Of a stretch of 64,000 nt of DNA, positions 18,213 to 26,113 are shown piece by piece. The stretch's first letter is position 1. Each line of letters begins with the position of its first letter. Source of the DNA: an uncultured Algibacter sp. (GTDB lineage: Bacteria > Bacteroidota > Bacteroidia > Flavobacteriales > Flavobacteriaceae); the NCBI GenBank assembly GCA_947502405.1, contig CANMZT010000010.1, positions 62,001-126,000 on the forward strand. Direction: 5' to 3'. Both the position numbers and the translations under genes were made by a program. The notes beneath the pieces were generated by a model. The model worked only from the letters and a program-made list of their open reading frames with translations. It searched no databases and was not told the DNA's origin.

Positions 18213-18244
18213 TTAAACAAGTACACCCAGGCAAAATAGCTATT

Positions 18245-19174
18245 ATGAAAGGACCTCTCTTTTACTCAAAAATTCTACTCTTTGGAGAATACGGAATCAT
18301 AAAGGATTCTAAGGGTTTATCTATTCCTTATAGTTTTTATAACGGTGCTTTAAAGAAAGATGATAAGGCTTCTGAAGAAGCAAAAACATCTAATGAAAGT
18401 TTAAGAAAATTTACCAAATATATCCAAGGTATTGATGATGCCATTGTTAAGTTTGACATAGAAAGACTATTAGAAGACGTAAATTCTGGGATGTATTTTG
18501 ATTCATCTATCCCTCAAGGTTACGGTGTGGGAAGTAGTGGTGCATTAGTTGCAGCAATTTATGACAAATATGCCTTTGATAAAATTACGGTTCTTGAAAA
18601 TTTAACAAGAGAAAAGCTGCTAAAACTAAAATCTATATTTTCAGCTATGGAATCTTTTTTTCATGGAAGTTCTTCAGGCTTAGATCCATTAAATAGTTAT
18701 TTGAGTATTCCAATCCTAATTAACTCAAAAGATAATATTGAGGCAACTGGTATTCCTGCACAGCAAAGTGAAGGCAAAGGCGGTGTGTTTTTACTAGATA
18801 GTGGTATCATTGGAGAAACAGCACCAATGGTTGGCTTATTTATGGAAAAAATGAAACAGGAAGGATTTCGTAGTATGCTGAAAAATCAGTTTATCAAGCA
18901 TACAGATGCTTGTGTTGATGATTTCTTAAAAGGCGATATCAAGTCGTTGTTTAGAAATACAAAACAGCTTTCTAAGATTGTTTTAAACAACTTTAAACCA
19001 ATGATTCCTCAGCAGTTTCATGAACTTTGGAAAAAAGGTTTAGAAACAAACGATTATTATCTCAAACTTTGTGGTTCTGGTGGTGGAGGCTATATCCTTG
19101 GATTTACAGAGGATATAAAAAAAGCAAAAGAATCTCTCTCAGATTATAAATTAGAAGTAGTTTATAACTTCTAA
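18245..19174 (+). CDS. Mevalonate kinase (GHMP kinase family)
   Basis: 309 residues phosphorylating mevalonate with ATP in the mevalonate pathway. The N-terminus S-K-I-L-L-F-G-E-Y is typical of mevalonate kinases, the ATP loop is P-Q-G-Y-G-V-G-S-S-G-A (90-100), the segment S-S-G-L-D-P-L carries a catalytic Asp, and the third GHMP motif is C-G-S-G-G-G-G-Y near residue 276-283. It lies between diphosphomevalonate decarboxylase and a UbiA-family prenyltransferase. No phosphomevalonate kinase gene is present in the window. Confidence 0.9.
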   Translation: MKGPLFYSKILLFGEYGIIKDSKGLSIPYSFYNGALKKDDKASEEAKTSNESLRKFTKYIQGIDDAIVKFDIERLLEDVNSGMYFDSSIPQGYGVGSSGALVAAIYDKYAFDKITVLENLTREKLLKLKSIFSAMESFFHGSSSGLDPLNSYLSIPILINSKDNIEATGIPAQQSEGKGGVFLLDSGIIGETAPMVGLFMEKMKQEGFRSMLKNQFIKHTDACVDDFLKGDIKSLFRNTKQLSKIVLNNFKPMIPQQFHELWKKGLETNDYYLKLCGSGGGGYILGFTEDIKKAKESLSDYKLEVVYNF

Positions 19175-19203
19175 GTTCTTAGTATCTTTATTAAAAATTT
19201 TAT

Positions 19204-19231
19204 GTCATCCTGAACTTGTTTCAGGATTTCA
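19204..19231. repeat. Short palindromic intergenic repeat
   Basis: TCCTGAA (19208-19214) and TTCAGGA (19220-19226) form a hairpin inside the string GTCATCCTGAACTTGTTTCA. This form is familiar as a dispersed intergenic palindrome in flavobacterial genomes. It lies about 20 bases before the ATG of the prenyltransferase gene. Confidence 0.6.
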
Positions 19232-19248
19232 TCAATACAACATATTTG

Positions 19249-20151
19249 ATGCTTTCCAGAAGACAGAAACATATCTTGCTCAAATTTTTCAGTATGTTTT
19301 CTGTGGTACGTGGTTACAATATTCTCATTATTGTAATAGCTCAATATCTTACAGCTGTTTACATTTTAGCTTATAATAAACCATTAAAAGAAGTTCTATT
19401 TGATTTGAATTTGTTAATGTTGGTTTTAGCATCAGCCGCAACCATAGCAGGAGGTTATATTATTAATAGTTTTTACGATTCTGAGAAGGATTTAATAAAC
19501 CGCCCAATTAAATCGCGTCTGGATAGATTGGTTAGTCAAAATACAAAGTTGTCTTTCTATTTTGTATTAAACTTTATGGCTGTAATAATGGCGAGTTACG
19601 TGTCTTTTAAAGCCGTGATTTTCTTTTCTGTTTACATTTTCGGTATCTGGTTTTATTCTCACAAGTTGAAGAAGTTACCTTTTATAGGTAACCTCACATC
19701 GGCTATATTAACCATAACACCATTCTTCGCTATTTTCATGTACTACAAGAATTTTGAAACGGTAATTTTTGTACATGCCATATTTTTATTCATTATGATT
19801 TCCATGCGTGAACTCACCAAAGATTTAGAGAATATAAAAGGTGATATTACCCAGAACTATGTTACTATTCCAGTGGCCTACGGTGAAAAAGCTTCAAAAA
19901 TAATGCTGACTATTTTAGCTATAATAACCCTAATACCCATATACCTGCTCCTATTTTATTTTGAAGTAGGTTACATGTATCTTTTCTTTTATCTAAGCAT
20001 TTTCTTGTTGCTAGTCTTTTTAATGTTGCTTTGGAAATCCAAAACCAAAATACAGTATCTTATACTTCATAATATTTTAAAATTTATAATTCTTGCTGGT
20101 GTTTTCAGTATTTTACTCATTGACGTCAGTGTTATTTTAAATCGAATTTAA
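19249..20151 (+). CDS. UbiA-family prenyltransferase (geranylgeranylglycerol-phosphate geranylgeranyltransferase-like)
   Basis: A multi-helix membrane protein of about 300 residues counted from ATG 19249; the longer TTG-initiated reading from 19216 runs through a palindromic repeat and is unlikely. The first Asp-rich prenyl-diphosphate motif is N-S-F-Y-D-S-E-K-D (73-81), followed by I-N-R-P, and a second charged motif is R-E-L-T-K-D-L-E-N-I-K-G-D. About eight hydrophobic helices are visible. It transfers a prenyl group to an acceptor in the membrane; the flavobacterial members resemble archaeal lipid enzymes but the acceptor is unproven. Position right after two mevalonate genes supports an isoprenoid role. 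Confidence 0.82.
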   Translation: MLSRRQKHILLKFFSMFSVVRGYNILIIVIAQYLTAVYILAYNKPLKEVLFDLNLLMLVLASAATIAGGYIINSFYDSEKDLINRPIKSRLDRLVSQNTKLSFYFVLNFMAVIMASYVSFKAVIFFSVYIFGIWFYSHKLKKLPFIGNLTSAILTITPFFAIFMYYKNFETVIFVHAIFLFIMISMRELTKDLENIKGDITQNYVTIPVAYGEKASKIMLTILAIITLIPIYLLLFYFEVGYMYLFFYLSIFLLLVFLMLLWKSKTKIQYLILHNILKFIILAGVFSILLIDVSVILNRI

Positions 20152-21102
20152 ATGCAAAATTTACTTAAAGTTGCTTTGGCACAAATTTCACCAGTTTGGT
20201 TGAATAAAGTTGAAACCCTAAAAAAAGTTGAGCATTCAATACTTGACGCTTCAAAAGAGCATTGTGAGTTAATCATTTTTGGGGAAGGGCTAGTTCCTGG
20301 ATACCCGTTTTGGTTGACTCTAACAGGAGGCGCAGAGTGGAATACTAAGATAAATAAAGAGCTACATGCACATTATGTAAGGAATGCTATTACTATTGAA
20401 AAAGGGGATTTAGATGCCATTTGTAAATTAGCTAAAACGCATAAAATAGCCGTTTATTTAGGTGTGATTGAACGCCCATTAGATAGAGGCGGTCATAGTG
20501 TTTATGCATCGTTGGTTTACATTAATGAGAAAGGAGAGGTGAAGTCTGTACACCGAAAATTACAACCTACTTACGACGAACGTTTAACGTGGTCTCCTGG
20601 GGATGGTAATGGTTTACAAGTTCATAATCTAAAAGACTTTACTGTTGGAGGTTTAAATTGTTGGGAGAATTGGATGCCCTTACCAAGAGCTGCGCTTTAT
20701 GGCTTGGGTGAAAATCTGCATATTGCTGTATGGCCTGGGAGCGATCATAATACCAAGGATATTACACGATTTATAGCAAGGGAATCGCGATCTTTTGTCA
20801 TTTCGGTAAGTAGTTTAATGTCTAAAAATGATTTTCCAAAAGACACACCGCATTTAGATGAAATAATTGTAAAAGCCCCAGATGTTTTAGCAAATGGTGG
20901 AAGTTGTATTGCTGGACCAGATGGCGAGTGGATAGTTGCCCCTGTTTTACATAAATACGGATTGATTATAGAAACTATTGATTTTAATCGGGTATATGAA
21001 GAACGCCAGAATTTTGATTCAGTTGGACATTATTCTAGACCAGATATTACACAGTTGCATGTGAATACAGAGCGTCAGTCTACTGTGAAATTTAATAAAT
21101 AA
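20152..21102 (+). CDS. Nitrilase / carbon-nitrogen hydrolase family protein
   Basis: 316 residues with the full catalytic triad of the nitrilase superfamily: Glu45 in F-G-E-G, Lys136 in V-H-R-K-L-Q-P-T and Cys170 in G-L-N-C-W-E-N-W-M-P. The W-E-N-x-M-P context and R-K-L-x-P-T are typical of true nitrilases rather than amidases. It should convert a nitrile to a carboxylic acid and ammonia in the cytoplasm; substrate unknown. Its ATG directly follows the stop of the UbiA gene, so the two are probably co-transcribed. Confidence 0.88.
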   Translation: MQNLLKVALAQISPVWLNKVETLKKVEHSILDASKEHCELIIFGEGLVPGYPFWLTLTGGAEWNTKINKELHAHYVRNAITIEKGDLDAICKLAKTHKIAVYLGVIERPLDRGGHSVYASLVYINEKGEVKSVHRKLQPTYDERLTWSPGDGNGLQVHNLKDFTVGGLNCWENWMPLPRAALYGLGENLHIAVWPGSDHNTKDITRFIARESRSFVISVSSLMSKNDFPKDTPHLDEIIVKAPDVLANGGSCIAGPDGEWIVAPVLHKYGLIIETIDFNRVYEERQNFDSVGHYSRPDITQLHVNTERQSTVKFNK

Positions 21103-21145
21103 GTAAATCGTTTATTAAAAATCTTCAATCGTAAATTATTAGGTA

Positions 21146-21153
21146 TATCTTTG
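21146..21153 (+). promoter_or_regulatory. -7 element (TATCTTTG) of the pseudouridine synthase-like gene
   Basis: TATCTTTG matches TAnnTTTG and lies 16 bases before ATG 21170. No clean TTTG is present at the ideal upstream spacing. Confidence 0.5.
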
Positions 21154-21169
21154 TGCAAAATTAAAAGTG

Positions 21170-22012
21170 ATGAACAGACAACAAGGTGGTAAAGGTAAAA
21201 GGAAATCATCTGAAAGAGATAATAAAAGCAAGCGTTTTTCAGGGAATTTAAAAAGAAATGTTTCCGTAAAAAAATCAAATATTCAGCAAAAAAAATCTGG
21301 AAATTCTGATGAAATCCGATTGAATAAATATGTTGCAAATGCAGGCGTTTGTTCTCGACGTGAAGCTGATGTACATATAGCCACTGGTTTAGTTTCTGTT
21401 AATGGCAAGGTGATTACTGAAATGGGGTATAAAGTTAAACCAGGAGATGAAGTGCGTTACGACGGAGCAAGAATAAACCCTGAGAAGAAAGCTTATGTTT
21501 TGTTGAATAAGCCCAAAGGTTTTGCCACTACAACTAGCGAAGGCAAAGGAAAAACGGTTATGGATTTAGTTTCAAATGCAACCAACTCAAGAATAAAGCC
21601 TATTGGCCGTTTAGGAAGAAACTCAAAAGGTTTATTACTATTTACTAATGACGATAGTATTACTAAAAAGTTTACCAACTCTAAAAATGGTGTTGCACGC
21701 TTGTTTCATATTGAGCTCGATAAAAACTTAAAGTTAGAAGACCTAAAAAAGATACAAAATGGGTTTAAGTATGAAGGTAAACTAGTTGAAGTAGAAGAAA
21801 TAAGTTATATAGATGGAGCCAGTAAGAAAGAAGTAGGCTTAAAAATAAAAAATACAGGTAACACTGTAATACGAACCATTTTTGAGCATTTTGGCTATGA
21901 TATTTTAAGTATAGATTGTGTAGCTATTGGGCATTTAACCAAAAAAGATATTCCTCGAGGCCACTGGAAACATTTAACAGAGCAAGAGTTAAATACTTTA
22001 AGGATGTTATAG
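21170..22012 (+). CDS. RluB/RsuA-type pseudouridine synthase paralog lacking the catalytic Asp
   Basis: 280 residues from ATG 21170 (a GTG three bases upstream is possible). A basic, disordered N-terminus is followed by an S4 RNA-binding domain (I-R-L-N-K-Y-V-A-N-A-G-V-C-S-R-R-E-A-D) and a pseudouridine synthase domain. The normal catalytic motif G-R-L-D-x-x-T/S is here G-R-L-G-R-N-S-K-G-L-L-L-F-T-N-D, with Gly149 in place of the catalytic Asp. The later family motif R-N-R-I-V-R-R-I-F-E is also changed, to G-N-T-V-I-R-T-I-F-E. The frame is intact, so the protein may have kept RNA binding but lost isomerisation; an active paralog is expected elsewhere. Confidence 0.82.
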   Translation: MNRQQGGKGKRKSSERDNKSKRFSGNLKRNVSVKKSNIQQKKSGNSDEIRLNKYVANAGVCSRREADVHIATGLVSVNGKVITEMGYKVKPGDEVRYDGARINPEKKAYVLLNKPKGFATTTSEGKGKTVMDLVSNATNSRIKPIGRLGRNSKGLLLFTNDDSITKKFTNSKNGVARLFHIELDKNLKLEDLKKIQNGFKYEGKLVEVEEISYIDGASKKEVGLKIKNTGNTVIRTIFEHFGYDILSIDCVAIGHLTKKDIPRGHWKHLTEQELNTLRML

Positions 22013-22284
22013 GTGCTTATTTAGATGTCTATAAAAACTTATTGAATACTCTCATCTTTATTATTTTATTGAGTGCAACGAAAAGCGCTTTGTGAGTTCT
22101 CGATTTGTACGAAGATTTAGTTTGCAAATTCCAGATATAAAGTTGAAAACAAATACAAAAATCATATATCATTTGTTCATTATTACGGTAATGCAGGGGT
22201 AACCTTTACTTGATAGTTTTATTTTTTTAAAAAAAATATTAAATTGAAGGCTGAAAAAATAACCAAACCCAAATTTAACCAACA
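22013..22284. other. Intergenic stretch of 272 bases
   Basis: AT-rich spacer between the pseudouridine synthase-like gene and a small acidic protein gene. I see no convincing hairpin with a T tract, no reading frame of note and no repeat in it. A T/A-rich tract near 22,222-22,245 may belong to the leader of the following gene. Confidence 0.4.
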
Positions 22285-22587
22285 ATGAAAAATAATAATG
22301 ATAACTTAAAGCGGGTTATTGTTGATTTTAAAAAATTAACCCCAGAAATTCTCTCTTTATTGGTTGAAAAATATCCTGATGGATATGATGATGACCATAT
22401 TATTTCTTTTAGAAACCACCATAATGATTTGATTGAGGCTGTTGAAGTTACTACGCACGATACAAAATATCTGGTAAAAGTAAGCTCTAAACTAGCGGTT
22501 ACCATGCAAAATTATGATGAAGATGACTATGAAGAATTTGATAATAACAATCCTGATGCTGTACAGCCTCCTAAAATGGACGATTAA
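22285..22587 (+). CDS. Small conserved acidic flavobacterial protein
   Basis: 100 residues with a conserved core (K-R-V-I-V-D-F-K-K-L-T-P-E-I-L, then K-Y-P-D-G-Y-D-D-D-H-I-I-S-F) and a very acidic tail rich in Asp, Glu and Asn. Similar proteins are common in Flavobacteriaceae and are sometimes labelled DNA primase, but nothing of a primase is visible here: no zinc site, no Toprim motif. Cytoplasmic, function unknown. It has its own spacer upstream and is followed by another small protein gene. Confidence 0.75.
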   Translation: MKNNNDNLKRVIVDFKKLTPEILSLLVEKYPDGYDDDHIISFRNHHNDLIEAVEVTTHDTKYLVKVSSKLAVTMQNYDEDDYEEFDNNNPDAVQPPKMDD

Positions 22588-22630
22588 GCCACGGATCTAA
22601 TAATGATTAATACTTTTTACTTTATATATT

Positions 22631-22852
22631 ATGAGAACAGCTGTTTTTAAGTCTTATGAAAACGGTTACTTTACCTTTTGGTTTGAGAATGGTGAAGAAT
22701 TGGCTTTTGAGGAAGTGCACCCTCGCGTTTTAAAACAATTTGATTTAAAGAATAACAAAGATTTAATTGATAAAGATTTTAGGATAACCTTTGTTGAAGA
22801 TTTTGATGGAGAGGACGAAATTTATCGCGTTCAGAGCTTAAAATTGCTTTAG
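22631..22852 (+). CDS. Small conserved hypothetical protein
   Basis: 73 residues, no signal peptide or membrane segment, mixed charge, beginning M-R-T-A-V-F-K-S-Y-E-N-G-Y-F. A single small beta-rich domain is likely (F-T-F-W-F-E-N-G-E-E-L-A-F, and F-R-I-T-F-V-E-D-F near the end). I do not recognise a family. The stop overlaps the stop of the convergent membrane glycosyltransferase gene by four bases. Confidence 0.7.
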   Translation: MRTAVFKSYENGYFTFWFENGEELAFEEVHPRVLKQFDLKNNKDLIDKDFRITFVEDFDGEDEIYRVQSLKLL

Positions 22853-24237
22853 TTTAATTTAGGTTTTTTAAAGAAAACTTCCCAGATAAATACACTATAT
22901 ACTATAATGTATTCTATTGCTATTATCCATAGATTCTCAGATTTATCTGCTTTGTTAATATTTACATAAGCGAGATAGCTTAAAATAATTACAAAGCTCC
23001 AAACTAAAGGGAATTTATACTTTGTAAAAACCGATAGTATTAATAGAGTGGCGACATACCAAGGATGAACGGTTGTAGTTGTAAAGTAATAGAATGCGAG
23101 TACAAATAACATGGCTGTTATAAGTTCTACAATGGTTTTGTTTTTTCTGAAGAATGTAATAATTAACGTGACTAGTATAACGACTATTGGAATAATTTTT
23201 CCGATGGTAGCAATTTCGTTATAGCCTCTAAAAAGATATCCTATTTCTCTGGCGATGTAATAGATACTGGCATTAAACTCAAAATTTTGAAACCAAAGTG
23301 CTACGGTTTGCGAGTAGTTATTTATGAATTCTGAGGAGTAGAATGGAAGAAAAAGCAATAAGGTAGTTATGGTAACTATTGCATAAAATCCAATGAGCTT
23401 TGTTAAGTTAAGGGCAGTCGAAACCTCCTTTTTGTTTTTATCATGTTTAAAAAACCACTGAAAAAATAAAGGTAAAAAGATTAACGGTATCAATTTTACT
23501 GAAATGGATAAGGCTAAAACCACAGCAGCAAATTGCCATTTCCCAGAATAAAGTAGATATAAACTCCAAACTAAAAAGAAAATCATAACACCCTCAAAAT
23601 GTAAATTTCCAGTAAGTTCGATAATGATAAACGGGTTTAGAATGTACCAGAATATATTATAAGCTGGAAGTTTTAATTTTTCTAAAAGCTTTTTTCCGAA
23701 ATGGAGTGTTCCAAAATCGGCTGCAATAATGAGTAATCGCAAAACAACTACAGAACCAAAAATGCTTTTGTTAGAAAATAGTCCAGCAATGATAAAACAA
23801 AGTTGATTTATAGGTGGATAATTGGTGTAATGGCTTGCATTTAAATCCCCCATACCTGCACGTAATTCCAGAGCTTCGGCTACTGGAAATTGGTCTTGAC
23901 TTATAAAATGCTCTACAGTAAATAAATAGGGATTTATACCTTCTAAAATAATGCGTCCGTCCCAAATAAAACGGTAAAAATCTTGAGAAAGATTTGGGAT
24001 AGCCAGGATAAAAATGGCTCGAAAACCAAAAGCTAAATAGGTTAAAAAAGGAATATTACTTTTAAAACGATGCACCAATTTGTAGAACAAAAAAAACAAG
24101 GCGCTGTATAGCGTTATGAGTTTTATATAATCTGTCCGAACTAAATTGTATGCAAATGCCCAATAGAATAATGCACTAGTTAATACCATGAGTAATGGTA
24201 TTCTATTAAGTTTTAAAAACGTTGGGTTTAAAAGCAT
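22849..24237 (-). CDS. Membrane mannosyltransferase-like (GT-C type) protein
   Basis: 462 residues with ten or more hydrophobic helices and an early periplasmic-loop motif R-F-I-W-D-G-R-I-I-L-E-G-I-N-P-Y, the Asp-containing loop typical of GT-C glycosyltransferases (GT87 and PIG-M/mannosyltransferase-like). It would use a polyprenyl-phosphate sugar to glycosylate lipid or protein on the outer face of the inner membrane; the acceptor is unknown. A late T-T-T-V-H-P-W-Y-V-A-T-L-L resembles the second conserved loop of these proteins. It stands alone on its strand. Confidence 0.75.
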   Translation of the reverse strand: MLLNPTFLKLNRIPLLMVLTSALFYWAFAYNLVRTDYIKLITLYSALFFLFYKLVHRFKSNIPFLTYLAFGFRAIFILAIPNLSQDFYRFIWDGRIILEGINPYLFTVEHFISQDQFPVAEALELRAGMGDLNASHYTNYPPINQLCFIIAGLFSNKSIFGSVVVLRLLIIAADFGTLHFGKKLLEKLKLPAYNIFWYILNPFIIIELTGNLHFEGVMIFFLVWSLYLLYSGKWQFAAVVLALSISVKLIPLIFLPLFFQWFFKHDKNKKEVSTALNLTKLIGFYAIVTITTLLLFLPFYSSEFINNYSQTVALWFQNFEFNASIYYIAREIGYLFRGYNEIATIGKIIPIVVILVTLIITFFRKNKTIVELITAMLFVLAFYYFTTTTVHPWYVATLLILSVFTKYKFPLVWSFVIILSYLAYVNINKADKSENLWIIAIEYIIVYSVFIWEVFFKKPKLN

Positions 24238-24241
24238 GAAC

Positions 24242-24249
24242 CAAATATA
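24242..24249 (-). promoter_or_regulatory. Possible -7 element (TATATTTG, minus strand)
   Basis: The minus strand reads TATATTTG a few bases before the start codon of the membrane glycosyltransferase gene. If used, the transcript would be nearly leaderless or translation would start at a later Met. No good -33 partner is seen. Confidence 0.3.
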
Positions 24250-24641
24250 ATACTATTTGTTTGTTGCTTTTTATAAAAGAAGCTTACTTGATTTTGTCAG
24301 AAAAAAACGATAAATTCGTTTAACGTCGGATATAAATCATTAAAACGACGCATATCGTAAAAACATTTTAATTCATTGCTCGGAATAATCGATATGCTAA
24401 AAAAAATGAATAAAATCCGTGAATTTAAACTTGAAATCACTCAAATGCTGAAAAAGTTGTAACCCATGAAAAACGTGTTTTTTAACTGAAAAATGCCACA
24501 TAACATGAAAATAATTGCTAAATTTCACTTTATTAAAAGTATGGCAAAATGGAAATACTTACATAATAAATATACTTTCCTTAAAAGAACTTATACATTA
24601 GAATAATACAACTTAGAAAAAAAATCCTAACGCACAAAATA
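24250..24641. other. Non-coding AT-rich stretch before the LRR lipoprotein gene
   Basis: About 390 bases with no convincing gene. Visible are a 6-bp stem AAACGA/TCGTTT (24305-24321), the half sites ACGTCG and CGACG nearby, and a 22-codon reading frame at 24394-24462 starting M-L-K-K-M-N-K-I, which has no supporting context. I see no TAnnTTTG element close to the LRR start. Confidence 0.4.
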
Positions 24642-25682
24642 ATGCATATCAACATATTAAATAGATTACTACATCAAATCAAAAAAACAACTTTAAAAAG
24701 TAAATTATTATATTTTGCTTGTCTCTTCCTATTTATTTTAAGTTGTAATAAAGAAGAAGAAGAAACTATCATTTTAACAGAATTAGAGACAGAACAAACT
24801 ACTTATGTCCCAGATAATAATTTTGAACTAGCTTTAATAGATTTAGGTTATGATAATGTTTTAGATGATTATGTAATTACTGATAATATAAAATTCGTTA
24901 AAAAATTAAATTTAGTTAATAAAAACATATCAGATTTAACAGGTATTCAAGATTTCAAAGCATTAACTTCTTTAAATGTCTCTAGGAATTTACTAACCAA
25001 TTTAGATGTTAGCTCTAATACTGCTTTAACAGATTTAACTTGTTTTATTAACAGTTTGACAAGTTTGGATGTTAGTACCAATTCTGCTTTAAATGTTTTA
25101 AATTGTGCTTCAAATAATTTGAAAATTTTAGATGTTAGTAAAAATACTGCTTTAGTGGATTTAGATTGTTCTTCTAACAGTTTGACAAGTTTGGATGTTA
25201 GTACAAATACAGATTTAATTATATTACATTGTGGTAGAAATAATTTGAAAATTTTAGATGTTAGTAAAAATCATGCTTTAAAAAGTTTATGGTGTTCATT
25301 TAGTCAACTAACAAACTTAGATGTTAGTAAAAATACTGATTTAAGACTTTTAATTTGTTCTAATAATTTTTTAACAAGTTTGGATGTCAGTACCAATATT
25401 TTTTTAAAATCTTTAAATTGTTCAAACAATACTTTAAAAATTTTAGATATTAGTAACAATAACGCTTTAGAAAGTTTAATATGTTCTGATAATATTACTA
25501 TGGAAAAATTGAATGTTAAAAATGGTAATAACATAATCATTACTTTATTTGATGCTCTTAACAATATAAATCTTAGTTGTGTTCAGGTAGATGATGTGAA
25601 TTATAGTAGAACAAATTGGATGGACTTTGGTTTTCCTTATGCATACCCATATCCATTTAGCGAAGATTGTTTTGACAATTAA
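24642..25682 (+). CDS. Leucine-rich repeat lipoprotein
   Basis: 346 residues. After a long basic N-terminus and hydrophobic helix comes a lipobox L-S-C-N with an acidic run (E-E-E-E). A conserved cap Y-V-P-D-N-N-F-E-L-A-L-I-D-L-G-Y-D leads into about nine LRR units of about 21 residues of the form L-T-S-L-D-V-S-T-N-T-A-L-x-x-L-x-C-S-x-N. The C-terminal cap C-V-Q-V-D-D-V-N-Y-S-R-T-N-W ends in S-E-D-C. No type IX secretion tail is present, so it is likely cell-surface or periplasmic and lipid anchored, perhaps in adhesion or binding. The gene is isolated, with about 400 non-coding bases on each side. Confidence 0.85.
   Translation: MHINILNRLLHQIKKTTLKSKLLYFACLFLFILSCNKEEEETIILTELETEQTTYVPDNNFELALIDLGYDNVLDDYVITDNIKFVKKLNLVNKNISDLTGIQDFKALTSLNVSRNLLTNLDVSSNTALTDLTCFINSLTSLDVSTNSALNVLNCASNNLKILDVSKNTALVDLDCSSNSLTSLDVSTNTDLIILHCGRNNLKILDVSKNHALKSLWCSFSQLTNLDVSKNTDLRLLICSNNFLTSLDVSTNIFLKSLNCSNNTLKILDISNNNALESLICSDNITMEKLNVKNGNNIIITLFDALNNINLSCVQVDDVNYSRTNWMDFGFPYAYPYPFSEDCFDN
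24995..25500 (+). repeat. In-gene tandem repeat (63-base LRR units)
   Basis: The LRR region repeats at DNA level with recurring strings such as TTAGATGTTAGTAAAAATA and TTGACAAGTTTGGATGTTAG. The near-identical copies could recombine and change unit number. Confidence 0.65.
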
Positions 25683-25950
25683 GAATGTGGAAATTTACTC
25701 TTGCAGAAAATAAACCGAAACGGAATAAAAATGCGCTTAATTAAAAGTTTCATAACGAAATTACAACACCATATAAAAATAATTGCGCCTTAGTGCTTAA
25801 TCAAAGGTCGTTGCGTGTTTGTAACGTCTGATTTTCCTTCGGAAAATCCTCGCCCCAAACAAACACGAAACTTTCCATATACTAACCGTTAAACGAACTT
25901 TCTCAAAAAACCTTAATTTTCGGTTTATAACAAAGTAAGCAAATAGACCC
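25683..25950. other. Non-coding stretch with a nested inverted repeat
   Basis: Between the LRR gene and the repeat element. CGTGTTTG near 25814 can pair with CAAACACG near 25858, enclosing an inner 8-bp hairpin GATTTTCC-TTC-GGAAAATC (25830-25848). A structured RNA or a degenerate mobile repeat are both possible. No gene is seen. Confidence 0.4.
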
Positions 25951-26105
25951 GCGTTAGGGATAGCAGTGGAAATCCTTTTTAAAACCTTAGAAAAAACAAT
26001 TTGCTTAGGAAACTATAATTTAACAGATTGTTACGGTCGTTCCTCCCTCACAATGACGTTTTAAAAAGATTGTAGCGGATAGCCCGACCCTTTAGGGTAA
26101 CGGCC
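25951..26105 (+). repeat. Mosaic flavobacterial intergenic repeat, copy A
   Basis: Begins GCGTTAGGGATAGCAGTGGA and ends AGCCCGACCCTTTAGGGTAA-CGGCC. The ends are imperfect inverted repeats (GCGTTA against TAACGGC). A second unrelated repeat, AGATTGTTACGG to CACAATGACG (26025-26058), lies inside it. Related elements are at 46120-46203 and, inverted, at 51831-51985. Confidence 0.65.
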
Positions 26106-26113
26106 TTAAAAAT

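Noticed and set aside
19216-19248. Upstream TTG start of the UbiA-family gene
   Set aside because: This reading passes through a palindromic intergenic repeat, and homologs begin near ATG 19249.
22285-22587. DNA primase
   Set aside because: The 100-residue protein has no zinc-binding, Toprim or other primase motif. The label seems to be a carried-over annotation.
24394-24462. 22-codon reading frame M-L-K-K-M-N-K-I in the gap before the LRR gene
   Set aside because: It has no supporting promoter, no recognisable sequence and a length expected by chance in AT-rich DNA.
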